Assembly: GCA_934316845.1 (NCBI GenBank) | Contig: CAKRDZ010000004.1 | Span: 42,202 to 106,201, forward strand | Source of the DNA: an uncultured Eubacterium sp. | Lineage (GTDB): Bacteria > Bacillota > Clostridia > Lachnospirales > Lachnospiraceae | Direction of reading: 5' to 3' | DNA length: 64,000 nucleotides | Shown here: piece after piece, positions 43,335 through 51,868 of the stretch | Layout: each line of letters begins with the position of its first letter | Position numbering within the stretch: position 1 is the first letter of the stretch | The notes under the pieces: model-generated | What the model saw: the letters and a program-made list of their open reading frames with translations, nothing else | What the model was told of the DNA's origin: nothing | Databases searched by the model: none | Made by a program: the position numbers and the translations under genes

Positions 43335-43976
43335 ATGTTTGAAAATGCGATTAAAATACCATCAAGGATCAACAGCAAGATTTTACTGAAAGTGGTTCCG
43401 GGGCATTTTGCTACCAGCCACTCCCACATTAACTATTACATGGACATGACACGTTTGAAAGTTGGACAGCGTGAAGCAAAAGCTGTCGCTTCCACCATGG
43501 CAAATCACTACAAATACAATACGCCGATCGATGCGATCGTCTGCATGGACGGAACTTATGTAATTGGTGCTTATCTTGCCGAAATTCTTACAGATGCCGG
43601 CGTTATTTCCATGAATGCCCATCAGAGTATCTACGTTATTGAACCGGAATTTGACTCCAGCGGTCAGATGTTTTTCCGCGATAATATCCAGCCGATGGTA
43701 AGAGGAAAAAATATTCTGTTGCTGGTAGCTTCTGCTACTACCGGAAAAACGATCGATCAATGTCTGGAATGCTTGGAATACTATGGTGGAATCATTCAGG
43801 GATTGTCTGCCATCTTTAGTGCAAAAGACGAAATTCACGGATACCCGGTTCGTTCCATCTTTACTACAGAGGATTTTTCGGATTACAAATCTTTTACACA
43901 GAGAGACTGTCCTCTTTGTCATGCCGGACAGAAAATCGATGCAATTGTAAACAGTTACGGATACTCAAAACTGTAA
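43335..43976 (+). CDS. Phosphoribosyltransferase-like protein, 213 aa
   Basis: The protein has a type I phosphoribosyltransferase fold pattern: a conserved early DAIVCMDGTYVIGAYLA strand-helix (residues about 62-78) and a PRPP-loop position ILLLVASATTGKTIDQCL (about 127-144) that differs from the usual acidic DD/TTGGT loop, with Ala-Ser in place of the acidic pair. The C-terminus ends with a CPLC motif and Gly-Tyr-Ser-Lys-Leu. GGAGG precedes the ATG at 43335 by 6-7 nt. It may be an orotate-PRTase relative or a PRPP-sensing protein; the exact substrate is unclear. Confidence 0.75.
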   Translation: MFENAIKIPSRINSKILLKVVPGHFATSHSHINYYMDMTRLKVGQREAKAVASTMANHYKYNTPIDAIVCMDGTYVIGAYLAEILTDAGVISMNAHQSIYVIEPEFDSSGQMFFRDNIQPMVRGKNILLLVASATTGKTIDQCLECLEYYGGIIQGLSAIFSAKDEIHGYPVRSIFTTEDFSDYKSFTQRDCPLCHAGQKIDAIVNSYGYSKL

Positions 43977-43994
43977 TTATTCGTTAAAACAAAC

Positions 43995-44031
43995 AGTCCG
44001 CCGCAGGGAAACGTCTTCTCTGTGACGGACT
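43995..44031. terminator. Bidirectional terminator between convergent genes
   Basis: AGTCCGCCGCAG (43995-44006) pairs with CTGTGACGGACT (44020-44031) with one mismatch and one G-T pair. T-rich sequence follows on the plus strand. It serves the plus-strand PRTase-like gene and probably the opposite flavodiiron gene. Confidence 0.7.
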
Positions 44032-44060
44032 ATTATTTTACTTATTTTTCTTGTTTTTCC

Positions 44061-45227
44061 TTATTTTGCCAATAATTCTTCTGCCAGCCGTTTCATCTCT
44101 TCTACATTTTTATCATTCATTGTAGATCGGATCGTTACCTGGCTGTCGCAAATGGTAAGATTTTTCATCTCTTCAAGAATTGCACGCATCTGCTTTCCTG
44201 CCATCGGCGCCCAGGAACCATTTTCCATAATACCGACGGTACGTTTCTGGTAATTTTTGCTTTTCAAATGGCGAAGGAAGTCTTCCATAACCGGGAAAAT
44301 TCCGCCATCATACGTTGCTGCCGCTACCACAATCTTGTCATAACGGAACGCATCTTCGATCACTTCTGCCATATCCTCACGGGAAAGATCGCTGACAACC
44401 ACTTTCTTTGCGCCCTTTTCCTTCAGGATTTCCGCCATCTTCTCTGCGGCTTTTGCTGTATTTCCATGGATAGAAGCATATGCTACCAATACTCCCTCAT
44501 CCTCCGGTTCGTAACTGCTCCAGGTATTATACTTGTCAATGTAATAGTCAAGATTTTCTTTCAAAATCGGTCCATGAAGCGGACAGATCATCTGAATATC
44601 CAATGTCGCCGCTTTCTTCAACAGCGCCTGAACCTGCGCACCATATTTTCCTACAATATTAAAATAATATCTTCTGGCTTCACAAGCCCAATCAGCTTCT
44701 ACAGACAATGCACCGAATTTTCCAAATCCATCTGCTGAAAATAAGATTTTTTCGCTCTTTTCATAGGTCACCATAACTTCCGGCCAATGTACCATCGGTG
44801 CCATGAAAAACTGAAGTGTATGTGCTCCCAGCGAAATTTCTTCGCCTTCTTTTACCACTACGCTGCGGTCACTCAGATCAAAATCAAAGAACTGCGGCAT
44901 CATCGAAAACGTCTTTGCATTTCCAATAATCTTCATTTCCGGATACATTTCCGCGATTTTCTGAATATTTGCTGCGTGATCCGGCTCCATATGGGATACC
45001 ACAAGATACGACGGCGTTTTCTCCTGAAGAACGTTCTTCACATTGTCGATCCACTCATCTGTCGCACGCTGATCCACGGTATCCATAATCGTAATTTTAT
45101 CATCCATGATCACATAAGAATTATAAGACACGCCTTCCGGAACAATATACTGGCTTTCAAAAAGATCCAGTGTCGTATCGTCCGCACCTACATAAAAAAT
45201 GGAATCTGAAATTGTTATATCTTTCAT
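44061..45227 (-). CDS. Flavodiiron protein (FprA family)
   Basis: Flavodiiron proteins reduce O2 to water (or NO to N2O) and protect anaerobes. The 388-aa product has an N-terminal metallo-beta-lactamase-like domain with diiron ligands in HMEPDH (His79, Glu81, Asp83, His84) and later His and Asp residues (FSADGFGKFG, CPLHGPI), and a C-terminal flavodoxin domain (residues about 248-388, FMN loop YASIHGNTAKAA). No rubredoxin domain is fused, so electrons must come from a separate partner. It has its own promoter, divergent from tyrA. Confidence 0.95.
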   Translation of the reverse strand: MKDITISDSIFYVGADDTTLDLFESQYIVPEGVSYNSYVIMDDKITIMDTVDQRATDEWIDNVKNVLQEKTPSYLVVSHMEPDHAANIQKIAEMYPEMKIIGNAKTFSMMPQFFDFDLSDRSVVVKEGEEISLGAHTLQFFMAPMVHWPEVMVTYEKSEKILFSADGFGKFGALSVEADWACEARRYYFNIVGKYGAQVQALLKKAATLDIQMICPLHGPILKENLDYYIDKYNTWSSYEPEDEGVLVAYASIHGNTAKAAEKMAEILKEKGAKKVVVSDLSREDMAEVIEDAFRYDKIVVAAATYDGGIFPVMEDFLRHLKSKNYQKRTVGIMENGSWAPMAGKQMRAILEEMKNLTICDSQVTIRSTMNDKNVEEMKRLAEELLAK

Positions 45228-45261
45228 TTTATCTGCTTCCTTTCTACTTAATCTTTCTTAA

Positions 45262-45290
45262 ATGATACCATAAAGCACTCTGAAATTCAA
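45262..45290 (-). promoter_or_regulatory. Promoter of the flavodiiron gene
   Basis: -35 TTGAAT (45285-45290), a 17-bp spacer and -10 TATCAT (45262-45267) on the minus strand. Confidence 0.55.
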
Positions 45291-45309
45291 AGGGATTTTG
45301 AATCATTTA

Positions 45310-45338
45310 TTTACAATCATGGAATTTTGAGGTAAAAT
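45310..45338 (+). promoter_or_regulatory. tyrA promoter
   Basis: TTTACA (45310-45315), a 17-bp spacer and TAAAAT (45333-45338), 39 bp before tyrA. Confidence 0.6.
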
Positions 45339-45377
45339 AAATGTAATTATTATGTTTGAACACACAAGGAGGACATT

Positions 45378-46238
45378 ATGAAGCAGATTACAATAGGTTT
45401 TTTAGGGCTAGGTCTGATCGGCGGTTCGATTGCCCGTTCTATCCGAAAAAATTTTCCCGTTTCCAAAATCATAGTCTACAGTCGTAGAAAGAACGAAGAT
45501 TTGATACAAGGAAAAAAGGAGGGAATTATCAGTGAAATCTACTATAATATAGATTCCCATTTTTCGGAGTGTGATATCATCTTCTTATGTGCTCCCGTAT
45601 TGCAAAACATACAATTTTTGTCACAATTGAAACCGCTTATTAACAAAAAATGCATCCTTACAGATGTCGGAAGCGTAAAGGGAAATATCCACAAGGAAGT
45701 CGAGAAACTGGGGCTTGAACCACAATTTATCGGTGGACATCCTATGGCAGGTTCTGAAAAAACAGGGTTTGCAAATTCTTCGGAAGATTTATTGCAGAAC
45801 TCCTACTATCTTCTCACCCCCTGCGGCACCACACCGGAAGAAAGTATTCTTTTTTTGAAAAAAATTCTTTCCGGTACAGGCGCTGTCTTTGCCACCGTAG
45901 ATGCAGCTCTTCATGACGACATCACCGCAGCGATCAGCCATGTACCGCACATTGTAGCGGCTTCTCTCGTCAACATGGTTCGCGAAAATGATACACCAAA
46001 TGAACTTATGAAAGCGTTTGCCGCCGGTGGTTTTAAAGATATCACACGAATTGCTTCCTCTTCTCCGGAAATGTGGGAAAGCATCTGCCTCTCAAATGCA
46101 GAGAGCATCGACCATTTTCTTTCCCTTATGATTGAAGAACTGACCAAAGTACGATCTTATATCGCAGCTGAACAAGGGGATAACATCCATCGTTTCTTTG
46201 CTGCCTCAAGAGATTACAGAAACTCTATTCAAGATTAA
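45378..46238 (+). CDS. tyrA: Prephenate dehydrogenase
   Basis: TyrA oxidatively decarboxylates prephenate to 4-hydroxyphenylpyruvate for tyrosine synthesis. The 286-aa product has the NAD motif GLGLIGGSIA at the N-terminus, the active-site segments DVGSVKG and GGHPMAGSEKTG, and a helical C-terminal dimerisation region. There is no C-terminal ACT domain, so direct tyrosine feedback through that domain is not expected. AAGGAGG lies 6-7 nt before the ATG. A shared terminator separates it from the next gene. Confidence 0.95.
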   Translation: MKQITIGFLGLGLIGGSIARSIRKNFPVSKIIVYSRRKNEDLIQGKKEGIISEIYYNIDSHFSECDIIFLCAPVLQNIQFLSQLKPLINKKCILTDVGSVKGNIHKEVEKLGLEPQFIGGHPMAGSEKTGFANSSEDLLQNSYYLLTPCGTTPEESILFLKKILSGTGAVFATVDAALHDDITAAISHVPHIVAASLVNMVRENDTPNELMKAFAAGGFKDITRIASSSPEMWESICLSNAESIDHFLSLMIEELTKVRSYIAAEQGDNIHRFFAASRDYRNSIQD

Positions 46239-46246
46239 ACATATTA

Positions 46247-46300
46247 AAAAGAACCTTCTACTTTGCTCTTCCTTGTGAGTAATTTAGAAGGTTCTTTTAT
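46247..46300. terminator. Bidirectional terminator between tyrA and the SGNH fusion gene
   Basis: AAAAGAACCTTCTA (46247-46260) and TAGAAGGTTCTTTT (46285-46298) form a perfect 14-bp stem with T-rich ends on both strands. Confidence 0.85.
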
Positions 46301-46318
46301 TTCAAAATTTAGTCTCGC

Positions 46319-48334
46319 TTACTCGCTCTCTTTTTTTGCAAGCCAGTTCTGCTTATCTTGTTCTGTAATTTTACGAATGATGCGACATGGATTTCCCGCA
46401 GCTACAACGCCATCCGGGATATCACCCGTCACAACAGCTCCCGCTCCAATGACAACATTACTTCCAATATGTGCACCCGGTACAATCGTAACATTACCGC
46501 CAATCCATACATTATCACCGATCGTCACTTCTTTTGCATATTCATAACCCTCATTACGAGCCGGTGCATAAATCGGATGACACGGTGTATAGATCTGAAC
46601 ATTTGGTCCTAAAAATACATGGTCACCAATTGTGACTTTTGCAGAATCTAAAATGACACAGCCATAATTCGCATAGAAATCGTCACCGACATGAATGTTA
46701 AAACCATAATCACAACGGAACGGAGGCTCTACACATACCTTTTCTCCGACACTGCCAAACAGATCCCGTACAATCCGCTCTCTGCCATCTGCATCATCAT
46801 ATCGTGTCCGATTAAACTCATCGGTCAGTTTTCTGGTCTTAAATATAACTTCATGCAGTTCATCATCAAAACGATATATTTTTCCGGCTGTCATTTTTTC
46901 CTTCTGTTCAGATGTAGCTGCCACACCAAATTCCAGCGTTGTCAATCCGCCAAAATCTTCCTGTTGGTTTCCTGCTGTATTTGCAAATGCATCGATTGAT
47001 CCACCGGTAACAAATTCGACATTTCCCAAACCACTTGGCTGTTCTTCCTGAAGCATGGATGCAAGATTATCCTCTTCGTCTGATGCTGCACCCCCTGTGA
47101 TCTCACCGGACAACAAAACATTATCGTCCTGTGTTTGTTTTGGTGCAGATAAATCCACATCACCAACCTGCCATACCGGCAGATCTTCCTGATTTGGATT
47201 CATCGGGTCAAATACCGTTTCTTTTTCTGCTTCTTTGGCTGCCTCTTCCAAAATTTCTTCTTGTTTTTTTCGTGCAGCTTCTTCTATCTCTTCCTGCTCA
47301 CGGCGGGCTTTTTCTTCTTCCTGCGCTTTCTGTATGGCCTCTTCTTCTGCCTTACGCCGCATTTCCTCTTCCTTGGCTCTTTGTCTTGCTTCTTCCTCCG
47401 CAGCCAGACGAAGTTTTTCCTCTTCCTCAGCTTTGCGGCGTGCTTCTTCCTCTGCTATACGACGAGCCTCTTCTTCTGCCTTACGCCGTGCTTCTTCCTC
47501 TGCCTTTTGACGTGCTTCCTCTTCTGCCTTGTGCCGTGCTTCTTCTTCCGCTTTTTGACGAGCCTCCTCTTCTGCTCTACGGCGGGCTTCCTCTTCTTCC
47601 GCTTTACGACGGGCCTCTTCTTCTGCCTTACGTCGTGCCTCCTCTTCTTCCGCTTTACGGCGGGCTTCTTCTTCCTCCTTGCGGCGTTCTTCCTCTTCTT
47701 CTGCGCGGAGTTCATCTGCAAATGCTTCCATGACCTTATCTTTCATAGCTGCACCAATCTGCTCATGTTCTTCCGGCATAAGATGAAGACAATCTGCTCC
47801 GCTCGACATAGCCACGACAGCAAGATCTATAAATCCTGCCCCAACTTCCTTTGCTACTTTTGAAAACTGTGGTGCAAAATCAAAAGAATAGTCGATCTGG
47901 GCACGTCCAAACTCCAAACTTAATGTTGGCGAAAATTCAATTTCATCCCCCAAAAGCATTGGACTTGCGATCAAAATTTTTGCATCTGTTTTCTGCTGGA
48001 TCAGTTCGCACATTTGCTTCAGATTTTCAGCAATCTGTGCAGGTGTCGCATCAAAATATTTTTTCAGATCATTGGTTCCCAGCATCAGCACAACAAGATC
48101 CAAAGGTGCATTGGCTTCCAGACTTGTTTCGATGTCGCGCATACCATTACAGCCTTCCATATACGGATCATCAAAAGCAATCGTTCTTCCATTTTTTCCA
48201 TCTGCAACAACTTGGAAACGATCCCCCAATAATTTTCCCATGATTCCCGGCCATATACTATCCTCTGCATATCTCTGTCCATCCGGAGAATAGCCATATG
48301 TATTTGAATCACCAAAACATAGTATCCTTCTCAT
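46319..48334 (-). CDS. Fusion: SGNH hydrolase - charged single alpha-helix - maltose-type O-acetyltransferase
   Basis: The 671-aa protein joins two enzymes. Residues 1-205 are an SGNH esterase with all four blocks: GDSNTYG (Ser10), Gly64 region GCNG, GTND (Asn88) and DCLH (Asp181, His184). Residues about 206-372 are an uninterrupted Glu/Arg/Lys/Ala helix of 8-9-residue units, not heptads, so more like a rigid single alpha-helix than a coiled coil. A linker of about 100 residues follows. Residues about 475-655 are a Mac/NodL-type left-handed beta-helix acetyltransferase with active His586 in PCHP. There is no signal peptide, so it is probably cytosolic. The substrate is unknown; the two halves could add and remove the same acyl group. 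Confidence 0.88.
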   Translation of the reverse strand: MRRILCFGDSNTYGYSPDGQRYAEDSIWPGIMGKLLGDRFQVVADGKNGRTIAFDDPYMEGCNGMRDIETSLEANAPLDLVVLMLGTNDLKKYFDATPAQIAENLKQMCELIQQKTDAKILIASPMLLGDEIEFSPTLSLEFGRAQIDYSFDFAPQFSKVAKEVGAGFIDLAVVAMSSGADCLHLMPEEHEQIGAAMKDKVMEAFADELRAEEEEERRKEEEEARRKAEEEEARRKAEEEARRKAEEEEARRRAEEEARQKAEEEARHKAEEEARQKAEEEARRKAEEEARRIAEEEARRKAEEEEKLRLAAEEEARQRAKEEEMRRKAEEEAIQKAQEEEKARREQEEIEEAARKKQEEILEEAAKEAEKETVFDPMNPNQEDLPVWQVGDVDLSAPKQTQDDNVLLSGEITGGAASDEEDNLASMLQEEQPSGLGNVEFVTGGSIDAFANTAGNQQEDFGGLTTLEFGVAATSEQKEKMTAGKIYRFDDELHEVIFKTRKLTDEFNRTRYDDADGRERIVRDLFGSVGEKVCVEPPFRCDYGFNIHVGDDFYANYGCVILDSAKVTIGDHVFLGPNVQIYTPCHPIYAPARNEGYEYAKEVTIGDNVWIGGNVTIVPGAHIGSNVVIGAGAVVTGDIPDGVVAAGNPCRIIRKITEQDKQNWLAKKESE
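47219..47719 (-). repeat. DNA repeat coding the ER/K helix
   Basis: About 17 imperfect 24- and 27-bp units encode E-E-E-A-R-R-K-A type octa- and nonapeptides. Unit sequence varies at wobble positions, so the repeat is kept at protein level, yet it is similar enough to change length by slippage or recombination. Confidence 0.8.
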
Positions 48335-48433
48335 TTTTTATACCTTCCTTTACAAAAATTGTTAATACCTGCATTATAATAATACTAGTATAACATACTT
48401 GTAAAAATATCGCTAGTGTTAGAACAAATTTTT

Positions 48434-49024
48434 TCACTTTTTTTGTATATCATCCAATGTCTTTGTATACGAGGGCAAAAAATCTTCCATAAACGTGTCA
48501 ACTTCCGGAAGTTCCATCTTTTTCAGCGATTCCAGAATCGTCTCATACGCCGTGGAAAATTCCGAATTTCCAGCCTTTTTTTCCTCGATACACTTGATCA
48601 GTGCAGACAATTTATCCGCGCCCTTTACAAGCCGCCACAATGCTTCTTCCCCGGACTGTTCCAGAAAAATTTCACGGTAATACGGCTGCATATAATCCGG
48701 CAGCTGATTTAACAGGGTAACGCTTGCTACACGCTCCACCTTTTTATATGCTCTTTGAATCTCTTCATCATAGTATTTCACCGGTGTAGGCATGTCCCCG
48801 GTAATGATTTCATTGGCATCATGGTATAAACCCATTAATGTAATTTTTCCAAGGTCGATGTCTTTTCCAAATTTTTCTTTTGCAATAATTCCCAGCGCAT
48901 GAGCGATCATTGCCACTTCGAGAGAATGTTCACTGATATTTTCTTTTACGGAATTTCTCATAAGTGCCCATCTCTCAATGTATTTCATTCTTGCCATCAT
49001 AGCAAAAAAAGAGTATTCTTTCAT
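48434..49024 (-). CDS. YfbR-type HD domain 5'-deoxynucleotidase
   Basis: The 196-aa product matches the YfbR family, which dephosphorylates deoxynucleoside monophosphates. The HD metal residues are visible in SEHSLEVAMIAH and GLYHDANEIITGDMPTP, with a later Asp in LVKGADKLSALIKC. It overlaps the end of uvrA by 4 bp and is cotranscribed with uvrBA, so dNMPs released by excision repair may be its substrates. The start is ATG 49024 with AAAGGAAAGAA just upstream. Confidence 0.9.
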   Translation of the reverse strand: MKEYSFFAMMARMKYIERWALMRNSVKENISEHSLEVAMIAHALGIIAKEKFGKDIDLGKITLMGLYHDANEIITGDMPTPVKYYDEEIQRAYKKVERVASVTLLNQLPDYMQPYYREIFLEQSGEEALWRLVKGADKLSALIKCIEEKKAGNSEFSTAYETILESLKKMELPEVDTFMEDFLPSYTKTLDDIQKK

Positions 49025-51867
49025 TTCTTCTTTCCTTTCTGTGGCAGCATCTTACGGATATACTCCCCGGTATAGGAGCCTTCTGTCTTGGCCACTTTCT
49101 CCGGCGTTCCTTTTGCAATCACAGTTCCACCTTTTTCGCCGCCTTCCGGTCCAATATCAATAATATAATCTGCCGTCTTTATCACCTCCAGATTGTGTTC
49201 GATAACAACTACTGTATTTCCTCCATCGGTGAGCCGCTGCAAAATCTCGATCAGCTTATGAACATCCGCAAAATGAAGTCCCGTTGTCGGCTCGTCCAAA
49301 ATATAAATGGTTTTTCCCGTACTCCGTTTGCTAAGTTCTGTCGCAAGTTTGATACGCTGGGCTTCTCCACCGGATAACGTTGTCGATGGCTGCCCTAATT
49401 TTACATAAGACAATCCGACATCGTACATGGTCTGTATTTTGCGATGGATGGACGGAATATTTTTGAAAAAGTCAAGAGCCTCTTCAACGGTCATATCCAG
49501 CACATCATAAATACTTTTTCCTTTATATAAAACATCCAGGGTTTCCCGATTGTAACGCTTGCCGTGACACACCTCACAAGGGACATACACATCCGGCAGA
49601 AAGTTCATTTCAATCTTTAAGATTCCATCTCCACGACATGCTTCACACCGGCCGCCCTTGACATTAAAACTGAATCTTCCCTTTTTATACCCACGGGCTT
49701 TGGCATCCGGTGTCGCAGCAAACAGATCACGGATCATGTCAAACACACCGGTATACGTTGCCGGATTTGATCTCGGCGTCCGTCCGATCGGTGACTGATC
49801 AATATTAATGACCTTGTCTAACTGCTCCATTCCTTTGATCTCTTTTACTTTTCCCGGAATACATCTGGCACGGTTCAGTGTCTTTGCCAGGGTCTTATAT
49901 AAGATCTCATTTACCAGAGAACTCTTTCCGGATCCTGACACACCGGTCACGCAGGTAAATACACCAAGCGGTATATCTACATTTACATTTTTCAGATTAT
50001 TTTCTTTGGCTCCGATCACTTTTAAATATCCGGTTGGCTTGCGTCGTTTGTCAGGCACCGGGATCACGATACGATGGCTGAGATATGCACCAGTTACCGA
50101 CTGTTCACAGTTCATAATGTCTTTTGCAGTGCCTGCTGCAACCACTTTACCACCATGTTCTCCAGCTCCCGGGCCAATATCTACTACATAATCAGCTGCC
50201 AGCATCGTATCTTCGTCATGTTCTACCACAATCAATGTATTGCCGAGATCTTTTAAATGCTGCAGTGTTTTTATCAGTTTATCATTATCCCGCTGATGAA
50301 GTCCAATACTCGGTTCATCCAGAATATAGGCGACCCCTACCAGACCGGATCCAATCTGGGTTGCCAGGCGGATACGCTGGGCTTCTCCACCGGACAGAGA
50401 TGATGTTGCACGGGATAACGATAAGTACTCCAGTCCCACATCTAAAAGAAACCCAAGTCTTGATTTGATCTCACGCAAAATGAGTTTTCCAATCTGAAGC
50501 TGTGTCGGTGTCAATTCCAAACCATCCACAAATTTCTTTAAATCGCCGATGGAATAATCACAAATTTCCGCAATATTCCGGTCTCCCACGGTAACAGCCA
50601 GAGATTCTTTTTTCAATCTTCTTCCGCCACACTCCGAACATGGTGTAATGCGCATAAACGTCTCGTATTCCTGCTTTGTCGTATCCGATGCTGTCTCACG
50701 GTAGCGCCGCTCAACATTTTTTATCAAACCTTCGAATTCAATACTGTATACTCCACGTCCACGTTGTCCCACATAGTGAACATCTACCTTTTCTCCCTTT
50801 GTTCCATAAAGAATGATATCCTGGATTTTCTGTGGATAATCCTCAAATGGTGTAGAAAGATCAAATTTGTATTTTTTTGCCAATGCCTCCATCGTCGCTC
50901 TGGTAAAACTTCCCTCATTTGTCACAGACTGCCATCCCATCACCGCAATGGCACCATCATCAATGCTCAGCGACGGATCCGGAATCATAAGTTCCGGCGC
51001 AAACTCCATCTTATAGCCGATTCCGTGACAGACCGGGCAGGCTCCAAACGGATTGTTAAAGGAAAAACTTCTCGGTTCAATCTCATCAATACTGATCCCA
51101 CAGTCCGGGCAGGAAAAACTCTGACTGAAATTAATCGGTTCTCCATCGATCACATCTACCACAAGCAGCCCCCCTGAAAGCTGCATCACGCTTTCAATGG
51201 ATTCTGCCATACGTTTCTCAATTCCCTCACGAATGGCAAGACGGTCTACCACAATCTCAATATTGTGCTTTTTATTCTTTTCAAGCGAAATTTCTTCCGA
51301 CAGATCGTACATATTTCCATCTACGATAACACGTACATATCCACTCTTTTTTGCACGTTCGAACACTTTGGCATGCTCTCCCTTTCGTCCGCGGACAACC
51401 GGCGCCAAAAGCTGTATTTTGGTACGATCCGGCAAATTCATGATCTCATCGACCATCTGGTCTACCGTCTGCCGCTTAATCTCTTTTCCACATTTTGGAC
51501 AGTGTGGTATGCCAATACGCGCATATAATAAACGAAAGTAATCATAAATCTCCGTTACGGTTCCTACGGTAGATCGTGGGTTGCGGTTTGTCGTTTTCTG
51601 ATCGATCGATATCGCAGGAGGAAGTCCTGAAATGCTCTCGACATTTGGTTTTTCCATCTGTCCCAAAAACATTCTCGCATACGAAGACAAGGATTCCATA
51701 TAACGGCGCTGTCCTTCTGCATAAATCGTATCAAACGCAAGTGACGACTTTCCGGAACCGCTTAATCCCGTCAATACCACAAATTCATCACGGGGAATAT
51801 CCAGGTCAATGCCTTTCAAATTATGCTCTTTTGCTCCTCGTATCTGTATGATTCTCTTTTTTTCCAT
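49021..51867 (-). CDS. uvrA: Excinuclease ABC subunit A
   Basis: UvrA recognises bulky DNA lesions as a dimer and loads UvrB. The 948-aa product has two ABC ATPase modules (Walker A GLSGSGKSS near residue 33 and GVSGSGKSS near residue 640; signatures LSGGEAQRIRLA and LSGGEAQRIKLA) and zinc-binding Cys pairs (CPKCG, CPDCG, CRGDG, CEVCHG). GGAGATGG precedes the ATG. It follows uvrB by 1 bp and belongs to the LexA-controlled unit. Confidence 0.97.
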   Translation of the reverse strand: MEKKRIIQIRGAKEHNLKGIDLDIPRDEFVVLTGLSGSGKSSLAFDTIYAEGQRRYMESLSSYARMFLGQMEKPNVESISGLPPAISIDQKTTNRNPRSTVGTVTEIYDYFRLLYARIGIPHCPKCGKEIKRQTVDQMVDEIMNLPDRTKIQLLAPVVRGRKGEHAKVFERAKKSGYVRVIVDGNMYDLSEEISLEKNKKHNIEIVVDRLAIREGIEKRMAESIESVMQLSGGLLVVDVIDGEPINFSQSFSCPDCGISIDEIEPRSFSFNNPFGACPVCHGIGYKMEFAPELMIPDPSLSIDDGAIAVMGWQSVTNEGSFTRATMEALAKKYKFDLSTPFEDYPQKIQDIILYGTKGEKVDVHYVGQRGRGVYSIEFEGLIKNVERRYRETASDTTKQEYETFMRITPCSECGGRRLKKESLAVTVGDRNIAEICDYSIGDLKKFVDGLELTPTQLQIGKLILREIKSRLGFLLDVGLEYLSLSRATSSLSGGEAQRIRLATQIGSGLVGVAYILDEPSIGLHQRDNDKLIKTLQHLKDLGNTLIVVEHDEDTMLAADYVVDIGPGAGEHGGKVVAAGTAKDIMNCEQSVTGAYLSHRIVIPVPDKRRKPTGYLKVIGAKENNLKNVNVDIPLGVFTCVTGVSGSGKSSLVNEILYKTLAKTLNRARCIPGKVKEIKGMEQLDKVINIDQSPIGRTPRSNPATYTGVFDMIRDLFAATPDAKARGYKKGRFSFNVKGGRCEACRGDGILKIEMNFLPDVYVPCEVCHGKRYNRETLDVLYKGKSIYDVLDMTVEEALDFFKNIPSIHRKIQTMYDVGLSYVKLGQPSTTLSGGEAQRIKLATELSKRSTGKTIYILDEPTTGLHFADVHKLIEILQRLTDGGNTVVVIEHNLEVIKTADYIIDIGPEGGEKGGTVIAKGTPEKVAKTEGSYTGEYIRKMLPQKGKKK

Positions 51868-51868
51868 T

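Noticed and set aside
43383..43922. 179-codon minus-strand ORF
   Set aside because: It is antisense to the PRTase-like gene, which has a strong Shine-Dalgarno and a recognisable fold.
47131..47863. Leucine-rich plus-strand ORFs
   Set aside because: They are mirror readings of the Glu/Arg/Lys repeat of the fusion protein on the opposite strand, without ribosome binding sites.
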